A stretch of DNA of 64,000 nt from Prorocentrum cordatum (taxonomy: Eukaryota; Sar; Dinophyceae; Prorocentrales; Prorocentraceae), in NCBI GenBank assembly GCA_963575745.1, contig CAUYUJ010016059.1, forward strand, positions 1,798,849 to 1,862,848. The letters are read 5' to 3'. Positions within the stretch are counted from its first letter, which is position 1. The number at the start of each line of letters is the position of its first letter. Under the pieces are notes generated by a model. That model saw nothing but the letters and a program-made list of their open reading frames with translations. It did not search any database and was not told the DNA's origin. Positions 55,195 through 64,000 of the stretch are shown piece by piece. The position numbers and the translations under genes were made by a program.

Positions 55195-56893
55195 TCACAG
55201 CCTCAGCCTCAGCTTCAGCCTCAGCCTCAGCCTGCCTCAGCCTGCCTCAGCCTCAGCCTCAGCCTGCTTCAGCCTCAGCATCAGTCTGCCTTCAGCCTCG
55301 GCCTCAGCCTCAGCCTGCATCAGCCTCAGCCTGCATGAGCCTCAGCCTCAGCCTCAGCCTGCCTCAGCATCAGCCTGCCTCAGCCTCAGCCTCAGCCTGC
55401 CTCAGCTTCAGCCTCAGCCTGCTTCAACCTCAGCCTCAGTCTGCTGTCGGCCTCGGCCTCAGCCTCAGCCTGCCTCAGCCTCAGCCTGCATCAGCCTCAG
55501 CCTCAGCCTCAGCCTGCCTCAGCATCAGCCTGCCTCAGCCTCAGCCTCAGCCTGCCTCAGCCTCAGCCTCAGCCTGCTTCAGCCTCAGCCTCAGTCTGCC
55601 TTCAGCCTCGGCCTCAGCCTCAGCCTGCCTCAGCCTCAGCCTGCATCAGCCTCAGCCTCAGCCTCAGCCTGCCTCAGCCTCAGCCTCAGCCTGCCTCAGC
55701 CTCAGCCTCAGCCTGCTTCAGCCTCAGCCTCAGTCTGCCTTCAGCCTCGGCCTCAGCCAGCCTCCTCAGCCTCAGCCTCAGCCTCCTCAGCCTCAGCCTC
55801 AGCCTGCAGCCTCAGCCAGTCTGCCTTCAGCCTCGGCCTCAGCCTCAGCCTGCCTCAGCCTCAGCCTGCATCAGCCTCAGCCTCAGCCTCAGCCTGCCTC
55901 AGCCAGCCTGCCTCAGCCTCAGCCTCAGCCTGCAGCCTCAGCCTCAGCCTCAGCCTGCCTCAGCCTTCAGCCTCAGCCTCAGCCTCAGCCTGCCTCAGCC
56001 AGCCTGCCTCAGCCTCAGCCTGCCTCAGCCTCAGCCTCAGCCTCAGCCTGCCAGCCTCAGCCTCAGTCTGCCTTCAGCCTCGGCCTCAGCCTCAGCTGCC
56101 TCAGCCTCAGCCTGCATCAGCCTCAGCCTCAGCCTCAGCCTGCCTCAGCATCAGCCTGCCTCAGCCTCAGCCTCAGCCTGCCTCAGCCTCAGCCTCAGCC
56201 TGCTTCAGCCTCAGCCTCAGTCTGCCTTCAGCCTCGGCCTCAGCCTCAGCCTGCCTCAGCCTCAGCCTGCATCAGCCTCAGCCTCAGCCTCAGCCTGCCT
56301 CAGCCTCAGCCTGCCTCAGCCTCAGCCTCAGCCTGCCTTCAGCCTCAGCCTCAGTCTGCCTTCAGCCTCGGCCTCAGCCTCAGCCTGCCTCAGCCTCAGC
56401 CTGCATCAGCCTCAGCCTCAGCCTCAGCCTGCCTCAGCCAGCCTGCCTCAGCCTCAGCCTCAGCCTGCCTCAGCCTCAGCCTCAGCCTGCTTCAGCCTCA
56501 GCCTCAGTCTGCCTTCAGCCTCGGCCTCAGCCTCAGCCTGCCTCAGCCTCAGCCTGCATCAGCCTCAGCCTCAGCCTCAGCCTGCCTCAGCATCAGCCTG
56601 CCTCAGCCTCAGCCTCAGCCTGCCTCAGCCTCAGCCTCAGCCTCAGCCTGCTTCAGCCTCAGCCTCAGTCTGCCTTCAGCCTCTGCCTCATCCTCAGCGT
56701 GCCTCAGCCTCAGCCTGCATCAGCCTCAGCCTCAGCCTCAGCCTGCCTCAGCATCAGCCTGCCTCAGCCTCAGCCTCAGCCTCAGCCTCAGCCTGCTTCA
56801 GCCTCAGCATCAGTCTGCCTTCAGCTCCGGCCTCAGCCTCAGCCTGCCTCAGCCTCAGCCTGCCTCAGCCTCAGCATCAGCCTGCCTCAGCAT
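55195..56893. repeat. CAGCCT hexamer array, 1.7 kb
   Basis: CAGCCT repeats with TGCCTCAGC, TGCATCAGC and TCTGCCTTCAGCCTCGGC interruptions form higher-order units of roughly 110-150 bp. One frame stays open for 814 codons (55164-57608) as Ser-Ala/Leu-Ser/Gln-Pro repeats because the unit is a multiple of three. No independent sign of translation. Confidence 0.93.
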
Positions 56894-57248
56894 TCAAAAT
56901 GTGGACGGGAATGAAGTTCTGGGAACTCGAAGAACACGAAGTGGCCCTCAGTTGGCTCCGGGCATTCAAAGTCATGCCCAGGAGTGGAGTTCTGGGAACT
57001 CGAAGACCACCAAGTGGCCTAGAGTTGGCTCCGGGCATTCAACATTTGGCCCGGGAATGGAGTTCTTGCAACTTCGAAGAGCACGAAGTGGCCTACAGTT
57101 GGCTCCGGGCATTCAAAATGTGGCCCGGGAATGGAGTTCTGGGAACTCGACCACGAAGTGGCCTACAGTTGGCTCCGGGTATTCAGAATGTGGCCCGGGA
57201 ATGGAGTTCTGGGACCTCGAAGACCACGAAGTGTGTAACTGTTGGCTA
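56894..57248. repeat. ~75-bp tandem repeat, five copies
   Basis: GTGGCCTACAGTTGGCTCCG, GGCATTCAAAATGTGGCCCG and GGAATGGAGTTCTGGGAACT follow in order about every 72-78 bp, directly after the hexamer array. Confidence 0.88.
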
Positions 57249-57365
57249 AGAAAAAGTCCCCGGCACCCTCCCCCGGATCGCGCCCAGACCCCCTTGGGGC
57301 GTCATGATGCTCTCTCTGTTGACCCTACTAGAAACCTGTCAGTCTTCGCTGTTAGGTCAAAATCT

Positions 57366-57615
57366 AGGCCTCCTAGATGGGGCCGGAGTAGATGGGGTCG
57401 AAGGAGCGCGCCGCATCGCCGATGCATCGCCGATGCGGCTGGATGTGGAGCCCGATTTGCTTCACGTCGACGTCGCCGATTCATCGCTGACGTCGACGAT
57501 GCATCGCTGGTGCATCGCCGATGTTTCGCCGATGCATCGCCGATGCATCGTCGATGTATCGTCGATGCGGCGCCATCCTCCGACCCCATCTACTCGGACC
57601 CCATCTAGGAGGCCT
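57366..57615. mobile_element. 250-bp inverted-repeat element (MITE candidate)
   Basis: Arms of about 35 bp (57366-57402 and 57577-57615) start AGGCCTCCTAGATGGGG and differ at two or three positions. CT flanks both sides as a possible 2-bp duplication. The interior is filled with GATGCATCGCCGATGCATCG-type repeats. No coding capacity. Confidence 0.75.
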
Positions 57616-57639
57616 CTAAAAAAGGCGAGGAAGTCTAGA

Positions 57640-58300
57640 GCGGGAGCGTCGTTGTTGGGCGGGGCCGGTTTGCGGCGCCAAGGCGCGAGCGCCACTCCTG
57701 AGTAAAAAGCGGAATCTTATCAGGCGGGAGCATGGATGTTTCGGCGGGGAGCAAGAGCTCATTAGCCCAAAACATACCCGGACCCGGGGTCAGCTGGGGT
57801 GAAAAGGGCCGCCCGCTAGAGCGTTTTCGGCCTTGCCGCCACCTCGTCTGGGTACGGGTCGGTGCCCGAAACAACCACACATACCCGGACCTAGCTGGGG
57901 TGGTGGTTGGGTCACCCCGTCTAGGTACGGGTATGTATGGTGGTTTCGGGAGCCGACCTGGACCCAGGGGGGGTGATGCCCCGAGGGCCCCTTGCCACCC
58001 CGTCTGGGTAAGGGTACGGGTATCTTTCGCGCTCGAGAAGAGCGCCAGTCTTGAGAAAATAGTGGGGAAGTATCGAGCGAGAGCGTCGTTGTTCTAGAAG
58101 GGCCGGTTTGCGGACCCGAGGGGGGAACGCTACCCTTGGGTAAGCAACAAAGAAGTATCGAGCGTGAGGGCTGGTTTTGTCGGAGGGGCGGCGAGCAGCG
58201 ACACGGGTCCCGTGTGAAAAGCAAGAAAGTATCGAGAGGGAGCTGTTGTTGTTGGGAGGCCAAATTGGGCGTACTCCCGAAACTCTTGAGCGTGAGCTTC
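57640..58300. repeat. Degenerate ~80-bp repeat cluster
   Basis: AAGTATCGAGCG or AAGTATCGAGAGGGAG followed by GTCGTTGTT and GGGCCGGTTTGCGG recur near 57635, 58055, 58150 and 58225. Between them are repeats of ACCCGGACC and CGTCTGGGTACGGGT. Confidence 0.65.
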
Positions 58301-58655
58301 AATTTCAAAGGAAATGCAGCCTGCGCCGAGGGGAGAACACCAGGGCGCATTGAGGGGGTCCAACAGTAGTAATTGGATCGTGAGTGATTCTCAACAAAAA
58401 GACTGGTCACGCTTGTTTCATGGGCCGAGTGGGTCTGGTCTTCGTGCCCTCGGGCATTGCGTAATGGCGTGGCGATGGATCGCGGAGGTGGAGGCAAGGT
58501 GTACTTCTTATGTACCTTGGGGGCCGTAAAGGGCCCTCCTTGGGCCTTGAAGCGGGCCACGAAAGGTGTACGTTTATTCAATCGCTTCGCTCACTCCGCT
58601 GGCCCGTATTGCATGATCGCTACTGTTTCGGCGCGGGCTCGGGGCCGTTTCGGCG
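58301..58655. other. No gene recognised
   Basis: No consistent coding frame or repeat. Confidence 0.45.
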
Positions 58656-58659
58656 CCGC

Positions 58660-58795
58660 CGGAAGGAGGAAGATGAGGATGGGGAGGGGGAGGGGAGGAG
58701 GAGAAGAGGATGAGAAGGAACGGAGGAGGATGACGATAAATATGAGGAGGAGGAGGAGGAAGAGAAAAGGGCGGAGGAGGAAGCCTCTCGATGGC
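58660..58795. repeat. GGA-rich tract
   Basis: GGAGGAGGAGG and GATGAGGA sequence. Confidence 0.8.
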
Positions 58796-58799
58796 ATCT

Positions 58800-59465
58800 T
58801 GCGGCGCTCTTTGGGCCAAACAGGGCCGTCGTTCAGATGCTTCTTTGGGAGGCCCTGGGGTCTGTTGAGAGGCCGTTCGGGGGCGCCTGGGAGACATTTT
58901 TGAAGCCTTGTAGGGCCTCTTTTGAGCCTCCTTGGAGCCTCCTGGGGTCTCTTGGGGGCCTCTTGGCGGCATCTTGGGCCATCTTCGGGGCCTCTCGGGG
59001 CCTCCTGGGGCCCTCTTGGGGCGGAAGGTTTGAGGTTTCGGCTCGTGGTCCCATCTTGGGCCCCTCTTGGGGCCGTCTTGGGGCTCTCTTGGGCCGTCTT
59101 GGGCGTCTCTTGGGCCGTCTCGGGGCCCGTTTGGGCTCTCTGGGGGCCTTCTTTGGGGCCTCTTGAGCCGTCTTCGTGCGCTCTTGGGGGCCTCTTGGGC
59201 CGTCTTGGAGCATCAGAAAGCCGAAAATGCGACAAGGCCAAAATCCTTCCAAAACCATCGTAAAATTTATGATTTTGGCCTCTCGGGGCGCTCTTGTGAG
59301 GCCTCTTGGAGGCCACTTGGAGCGTCTTGGCGGCTTCTTGGGCCGTCTTGGGATCATCTTCGGCTTTGTGGAGCGTCCTTTGGCCGTCTCGGGGGCCTCT
59401 TGGGCAGTCTTGGGGGCCTCTTGGGGCCCTCTTGGCGCGCTCTGGGGGGCCTGAGAGGCCGTACC
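58800..59465. repeat. 21-bp satellite, distal block
   Basis: The same CCTCTTGGGCCGTCTTGG units and the AAGCCGAAAATGCG anchor (59218) as the main array at 42490-47400, most like its right end (47235). Confidence 0.85.
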
Positions 59466-59712
59466 CAGGAGGAAAACCATCTCTGAGTAGACTTTCCCGG
59501 GACCTTCCCGGGACCTTTCTGGGACCTTCCCGGGCTGCGGTCGGGGTACTTTTCGCCGGGGGACCCCCAGGGGCCGCCCCGCGCGCCCGACCTAGAAGAA
59601 TCGTGAACCAGCTACCGGAGATCTTAGCACGCCTCTGGCCCGTTGGGCCAGCGAGTGCGCTCTCCCGTCAATCGCCCCCCCTTGCTAAGCAACGCCCACT
59701 GCCCCCTGTTTT

Positions 59713-59882
59713 GGGCGACGCAATCTATACATATCCACTGCTCCCTGGCCAGGCCCATCCTGAACCCAGGAGCTGTGTGTACGCCCTCCTGGCCAAACCA
59801 GGAGGGCGTGGCGTATACACAGCTGCTGTGTTCAGGATGGGCCTGGCCAGGGAGCAGTGGATATGTATAGATTGCGTCGCCC
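59713..59882. repeat. 170-bp foldback with 53-bp perfect outer arms
   Basis: GGGCGACGCAATCTATACAT reads inward from both ends. The outer 53 bp pair perfectly, and the inner part (AGCTGTGTGTACG against CGTATACACAGCT, and CCCTCCTGG/CCAGGAGGG) pairs with small bulges to a 5-base loop. Confidence 0.93.
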
Positions 59883-60141
59883 TACTGTTGCTGAGCAGCG
59901 CCCGAGGATGCCCTGGGCCAGACCCTCCGGCTCTCTCCGATGGCCGTGGCGCCCGCCGGCGCGCCCGCCGCCGTTCCGCCGGCGGGCTCGGCCGCAGAGG
60001 CCACGGGGGCCGACCCGCTGCAGGGACGCTCGCTCGGGGAGTACTTCCGCGGCAGGCGGCGGCCCGCGAGGGAGTACTACCAGGCTCGGGGCCCAGACCT
60101 CCTGCGATACCAAAGAGTCAGGGGCAACGGTAGGGGGGGAA
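59883..60141. other. No gene recognised
   Basis: Starts with CAGCGCCCGAGGATGCCCTG, which is close to 52433-52455. A short plus-strand frame with SLGEYFRGRRRPAREYYQ is not recognised. Confidence 0.4.
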
Positions 60142-60143
60142 TA

Positions 60144-60308
60144 CACCTTAGGCGATGCTTAAGAAAACTTAAGTTTTCGGCCAGAGTCTCGATTATTCTT
60201 AACGTTTCAATCTAAATCCGAAGTTTGTAATAGAAATGTTGGGTTTTTATTCAAGATCTGAGACTATGAATTTCTTAACCCATGATTTCTTAAGCATTTC
60301 GCAGGGTG
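60144..60308. mobile_element. 165-bp AT-rich MITE with TA duplication
   Basis: Termini CACCTTAGGCGATGCTTAAG and, inverted, CACCCTGCGAAATGCTTAAG pair imperfectly. TA flanks both ends (60142-60143, 60309-60310). It is much more AT-rich than its surroundings. TA duplication suggests mobilisation by a Tc1/mariner-type transposase. Confidence 0.78.
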
Positions 60309-60317
60309 TAGGCATTG

Positions 60318-60480
60318 TGGGGGGATGCGTCGACCCCCAGTCGTCCACGGATCGCGGACAGGGGTCCTGATAGCCCGACCCCGCCCAGGAGCGTACGGAT
60401 CTGCGATCTTGGGCCTGTCACCGATTATCGGCGATGTACTACCGATTCCAGGTCGATGTTTCCACCCCTATGCCAGTCCA
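60318..60480. repeat. Dispersed repeat family, copy 2
   Basis: Aligns in block order with 50675-50850; begins GGGGATGCGTCGACCCCC. Confidence 0.7.
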
Positions 60481-60689
60481 GCCTTACCATTCCCCTCTAT
60501 AACTAAGGGAGCGAACGAGATCTAAGACGGAACTCCGAGTATTATATGTTTATTTTGCCGCCCCAGTGGTTGCGTGTCGGGACTCTGCCTTGGGATTTGC
60601 TTAGCTACACATGCAAACTGGAGCAAACATGCTATTGACTTGTGTGACCACCTGGCTCGGGGGCAAGATCTTCGACCATCCGTGAAGAT

Positions 60690-61430
60690 GTTGCAGATGT
60701 TTAAGACCGCGGCGCTCAGGCGAGAGCCACATTTGGACACCGTCCTGCCCTCCATATGTGACAAAGTTTGCGAACTTGTCAAACACAACTAAATGAACAA
60801 AAAGTATGATGACTACAACGAAGGCCTTCACGATGACCTCGCCTGAAGGAAAGCCTCAAGCAGAGTAACTTGGGGCCCGTAGGAAAAGGGGGGGTCAGGA
60901 GCCACGTCGGCAGCACCGCCGTGCCTCTTACCCACAATGTGATCGAAGGCAATACATTGCACAGCAACGCCGCACCTGTAACTCGAGACCGTGGTCAGAG
61001 GTCCCCGTCGCCGCAAAAAATGCATGTGAAGAGCACCACAGTACCTGTGATCCAACGTAACGGTAGGAGATCCCCAACGGCACAACTATACCTGTGACGG
61101 ACACCAATTGTGGTGACAGGTCTTTGTCGGCGCAAACACACTCGTGACGATCACCACCGTACGCGTGAACCAATATTGCGGTAGGAGGTCCCCGCCGGCG
61201 AATTTGGCAAACGATTGCGTGCGGCAGTAAGGCGACATACACATTTTGGAAACCACCTGCCCTCCATGTGTGAAACGTCTGCGAACTTTTAAGACTGTGC
61301 GCGGCGCGAAGGCAAGAGCTACACTCTGAAAAGATGCCGCCCTCCATCAGTGAAAGGGCTGCGAAGTTTCAAAGACGAATGTGCGCGGCGCCAAGGCGAT
61401 GACCACATCTTGAAACTCTGGGAGCGGGGT
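60690..61430. repeat. Interspersed ~80-bp and ~55-bp tandem repeats
   Basis: GAGAGCCACAT...GACACCGTCCTGCCCTCCAT units (near 60720, 61245, 61325) resemble the 63.6-64.0 kb array. Between them, units of ACCGTACCTGTGATCCAACG and GGTAGGAGATCCCC recur at about 60920-61200. Confidence 0.7.
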
Positions 61431-61734
61431 CCTCACTTCCAGGGGCGAAGCTGATGTGTAGTTTCACCGACAAGGGGCGGTCGATAATTGTTTCTTGAGA
61501 TCGTGTGTTCCTTAGGGTGCCCTTCGCTGACTCTCACCCCCCAGAAGCCTGACACCCTCAGCAGGCGAAGGAACACCTTGGAAATCCCACGGTCGGATGT
61601 CTGGGTCCGCTCCCGTGCAGGTGCGGAGCCCCGAGATATTGCTGCCCGCCGAGGGCCCGGGGAACAACACCACGAGGATCTACAACTGCGGCAAGGCTCG
61701 CCAGCACGCAAGGGCTCGGTAGCGAATCATGGGC

Positions 61735-61895
61735 GCCTCCTTTGCGTCTCCTCCTCCTCATCCTCTTGGTCCCTCCTCCTCTTCCTCTTTTCTTCTCCTC
61801 TCGTCTCCTCCATCCTCATCTTCCTCCTCCTCTTCTCTCTCCTCTTCTCTCCTCTCCTCTCCTCTCCTCTCCTCTTCTTCGCTAGCAGTTCTGTC
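61735..61895. repeat. TCC/TCCTC pyrimidine tract
   Basis: CTCCTCCTC grading into TCTCCTCTCCTC. Confidence 0.88.
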
Positions 61896-61907
61896 TTCAG
61901 AAAGCAC

Positions 61908-62080
61908 TAGCGTCGATTAGCGTCCGGTAATCGATGAGACAGGGCCGATTTAGCGCCGATCAGCGTCGGTTAGCATCGGTTAACGTCGATGTTGCGTTTA
62001 CCCTCGTCGATCCGCGTCGATTCGCAAGTGCCAATTTGACGGTATGGGAGGCTCCATGAGTTGCCGCAGAAGGAGGGCGA
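61908..62080. repeat. AGCGTCGATT-type repeat cluster, copy 2
   Basis: CTAGCGTCGATTAGCGTCCG, GTAATCGATGAGA, TTAGCGCCGATCAGCGTCGG and GGAGGCTCCATGAGTTGCCG follow in the same order as in 48005-48180. Confidence 0.78.
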
Positions 62081-62835
62081 CACTTCGAATGGTTGTGCGG
62101 ACCCACTTGGGACTCGGTCCCCGCGACCGCCGAATGTCCGAGCCGGTGGTTTACCAATAACTACCCCCTGGGGGGGTCGATCTTAGGGGCTCGCGGTAGG
62201 CGGTGGTCATGGAAAGTTTCGGGCCCCCCCGGGGCCAACATATATCCATACCCACCGCCCGCTGTGGTCCCAGGACGTCCGTTTCACAGGCGGTTGATAT
62301 GGATATTTCTCCGCCTCGCAGGATTCAGTGAGACAGCAGCGGCTTGCGCGCTGGGAGCTGCCTCCTTCCCCACTCGGCCTCCTGAAGCCGCGCACCAGAG
62401 GTTATTCTGTTCCATAGGGTCACCCCTTTCGGGTCCGACGAACGGGTTGGATTGGAGAAGGGGATACGAAACCTGCGGCATGCAAGCTGGACTCGGCCCC
62501 GTTGCCGGGATCTTTCTCGCTGAACCGGTGCGTGAGCCCATCCTTTGCATTTCCCCCCCTTTCACCAAAACCCCCTTTCAGTTCGACCCAATCCCTGCGT
62601 GTGCGGCAGGTTCGTGTCGTACCGACGCGGCAGCGACCCTGCCGCGGACATTCAAGGTTGAACGTCGCCGGTGATGTAGAATCGCCCAGTATGGCACGAC
62701 ATGGCGATCGAAACGGCGCCGATTGCCGATCGTTCAAAGTTGAGCGACCCTCGCGGTGTCAGGCACCGCCGGTTTCGTCACGACACGAGTTTACTGTTTG
62801 AGGCAGTTGTGCCACATTTGCTAAGCATGGGGTTT
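62081..62835. other. No gene recognised
   Basis: A run of short frames with no recognisable domain. GATATGGATAT (62298) and CATATATCCATA (62239) are loosely inverted. Confidence 0.45.
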
Positions 62836-62955
62836 GTGTCATTCTTCACGCTTCGCGTACCCCCACCAGCACATTCAGAAACGATGCACCCGAGAGTTGA
62901 CGGGACACCGAAGGATGCGACACGTGTAGTGAATCACAGCGGAAACCATGCGGGC
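62836..62955. repeat. Dispersed repeat with GGA tail, copy 2
   Basis: Aligns block for block with 52700-52815 and runs into GGA/GACGAG repeats at 62980-63058. Confidence 0.85.
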
Positions 62956-63122
62956 GAGGGAAGAGGGCGGGCGGGGAGTAGAAGTAGGGTGTGGAGGGAA
63001 AGGACGAGGCCGAAGCGGATGACGAGGACGAGGAGGAGGGGGAGGAGGAGGAGGAGGCAGGACCAGAGCAAACCCACGATTCAACAATTTGCAATAAACC
63101 CTCCCTCCAAGGCCCCTCTTGA

Positions 63123-63422
63123 CAGGTCCCTGCAAGGGTTAAGTTTCACTGCGGGAAGTGCCCCGTTGTCGGGGGAGCGTAAGACCCGGGTTTGCCGGGA
63201 CTCGGGTTCGCCATCGTTTTTTGACGACCGCGGCTCGGATTTTGACGAGGAGGGGTTTCGTGGGATGTCTGCAGCGGGAGGCCTCGTCAAAATGCAGGCT
63301 CGGCCTCGTCATTTTTTTGACGACCTCGTCGGGGATTTCCGAGTCCCCCGTACCCGGGTCTTACGCCCCCCTGACACAGGTCCCTGCAAGGGTTAAGTTT
63401 CACTGCGGGAAGTGCCCCGTTG
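63123..63422. mobile_element. Inverted-repeat element flanked by 46-bp direct repeats
   Basis: Outer copies 63123-63168 and 63377-63422 are identical (CAGGTCCCTGCAAGGG at the start, GGGAAGTGCCCCGTTG at the end). Inside them, GCGTAAGACCCGGGT (63177-63191) is perfectly inverted at 63352-63366, and pairing extends further imperfectly. The inner 190 bp have TTTTTTGACGAC repeats. No coding capacity. Confidence 0.75.
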
Positions 63423-63599
63423 GAAGACAACCGTCTGAAAGACATCAGCCATGCCAAAGAGCACTGCTCTTGGGGCCCCACTCCGCGAATAAATGTTAGT
63501 GTGTGCGTCCTGGCGGTCCAGATTCGTGTCAGAGCACCAGTCCTGGAATTCCAGCACCGCAAATCAACGTGACTGCCGCGTCCTGACAGTCCGAAATCG

Positions 63600-64000
63600 C
63601 TCCAAAACGTAATTTCTGCGCGGCGCTAAGGTGAGAGCCACATTTTGAAGAGGGACCGCCCTCCATCTGTGAAGCCCCTGCCAACTTTAAGGCGACTGTG
63701 TGCGGCGCCAAGGCGAGAGCCACATTTTGAAGAGGGACTGCCCTCCACCCGTAAAGCTGCCGTGAAACTGGTGACATTGTTGCAAGCGTTGAAGACAAAT
63801 GTGCGCGGCGCCAAGGCGAGAGCCACATTTTGAAGAGGGACCGCCCTCCATCCGTAAAGGCCTTGCAAAGTATTCATACGAATGTGCGCGGCCTTGCGGC
63901 GAGAGCCACTTTGGAAAACGGCCCACCCTCTGTCAGCGGCAGTGTTGCACACTTCGAAGACGATGGTGCGAGGCGTTGCGTCGAGAGCAACATTTTGAAA
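63600..64000. repeat. ~80-95-bp tandem repeat at the window end
   Basis: Units with GCGGCGCCAAGGCGAGAGCC, ACATTTTGAAGAGGGAC and GCCCTCCATC.GTAAAG recur about five times and continue past the window. Related units lie at 60690-61430. Confidence 0.88.

Noticed and set aside
55164-57608. An 814-codon Ser/Gln/Pro protein
   Set aside because: It reads through the CAGCCT array and then through an unrelated 75-bp repeat and other repeats; no start context or domain.

Overview
This window looks like nuclear DNA of a dinoflagellate, possibly a Prorocentrum-type species. The genus is my guess from remembered resemblance and was not checked by any search. The reasons are a GC-rich sequence dominated by mobile elements and simple repeats, a gag / tyrosine-recombinase / RT-RNase H set of the kind abundant in dinoflagellate genomes, a LINE-type RT-RNase H protein, and multi-exon genes whose introns are packed with GGA/TCC repeats. 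I see no tRNA, rRNA, CRISPR array, bacterial operon or ordinary host gene.

The centrepiece is a nested insertion. The outer layer is a tyrosine-recombinase (YR) retrotransposon, 6583-36099. It has split direct repeats in the order A1 (6583-6740), ORFs, B1 (34924-35259), A2 (35259-35416), B2 (35767-36099). It encodes a YR, a Gag-like protein and an RT-RNase H. The RT frame is cut by a 168-bp inverted-repeat element (12092-12259), flanked by the 6-bp duplication AGGCAG, that could act as an introner. Inside that small element sits a 20,999-bp DNA transposon (12260-33258). This has 30-bp terminal inverted repeats (28 of 30 matching), an apparent 2-bp target duplication (TC) and subterminal AAAATGGG-type repeats at both ends. 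Removing both insertions restores one continuous RT frame between finger region and motif A.

The 21-kb transposon carries three minus-strand, intron-rich genes read from its right end to its left. Gene 1 (about 32.5 to 26.1 kb) is a multi-exon protein of unknown function. Gene 2 (about 25.4 to 17.3 kb) is a lysine-rich, acidic, helical protein. Gene 3 (16951 to 13309) is a five-exon, 635-codon transposase-like gene whose exons join in frame with no stop. Its introns and spacers hold a 33-bp minisatellite, a perfect 56-bp foldback and three copies of a 90-bp repeat.

Left flank (1-6582): no gene; a 76-77-bp minisatellite (2059-3690) and GGA/TCC tracts. Right flank (36100-64000): CA microsatellites, a 5'-truncated LINE-type RT-RNase H gene on the minus strand (38446-42440), and a large degenerate 21-bp satellite with a higher-order period (42490-47400, with outliers at 53.1, 54.2, 54.9 and 58.8-59.5 kb). 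Further right are a CAGCCT hexamer array (55.2-56.9 kb), several small inverted-repeat elements (57366-57615, 59713-59882, 60144-60308, 63123-63422) and tandem repeats to the window end. Most long open frames here are translations of repeats, not genes.
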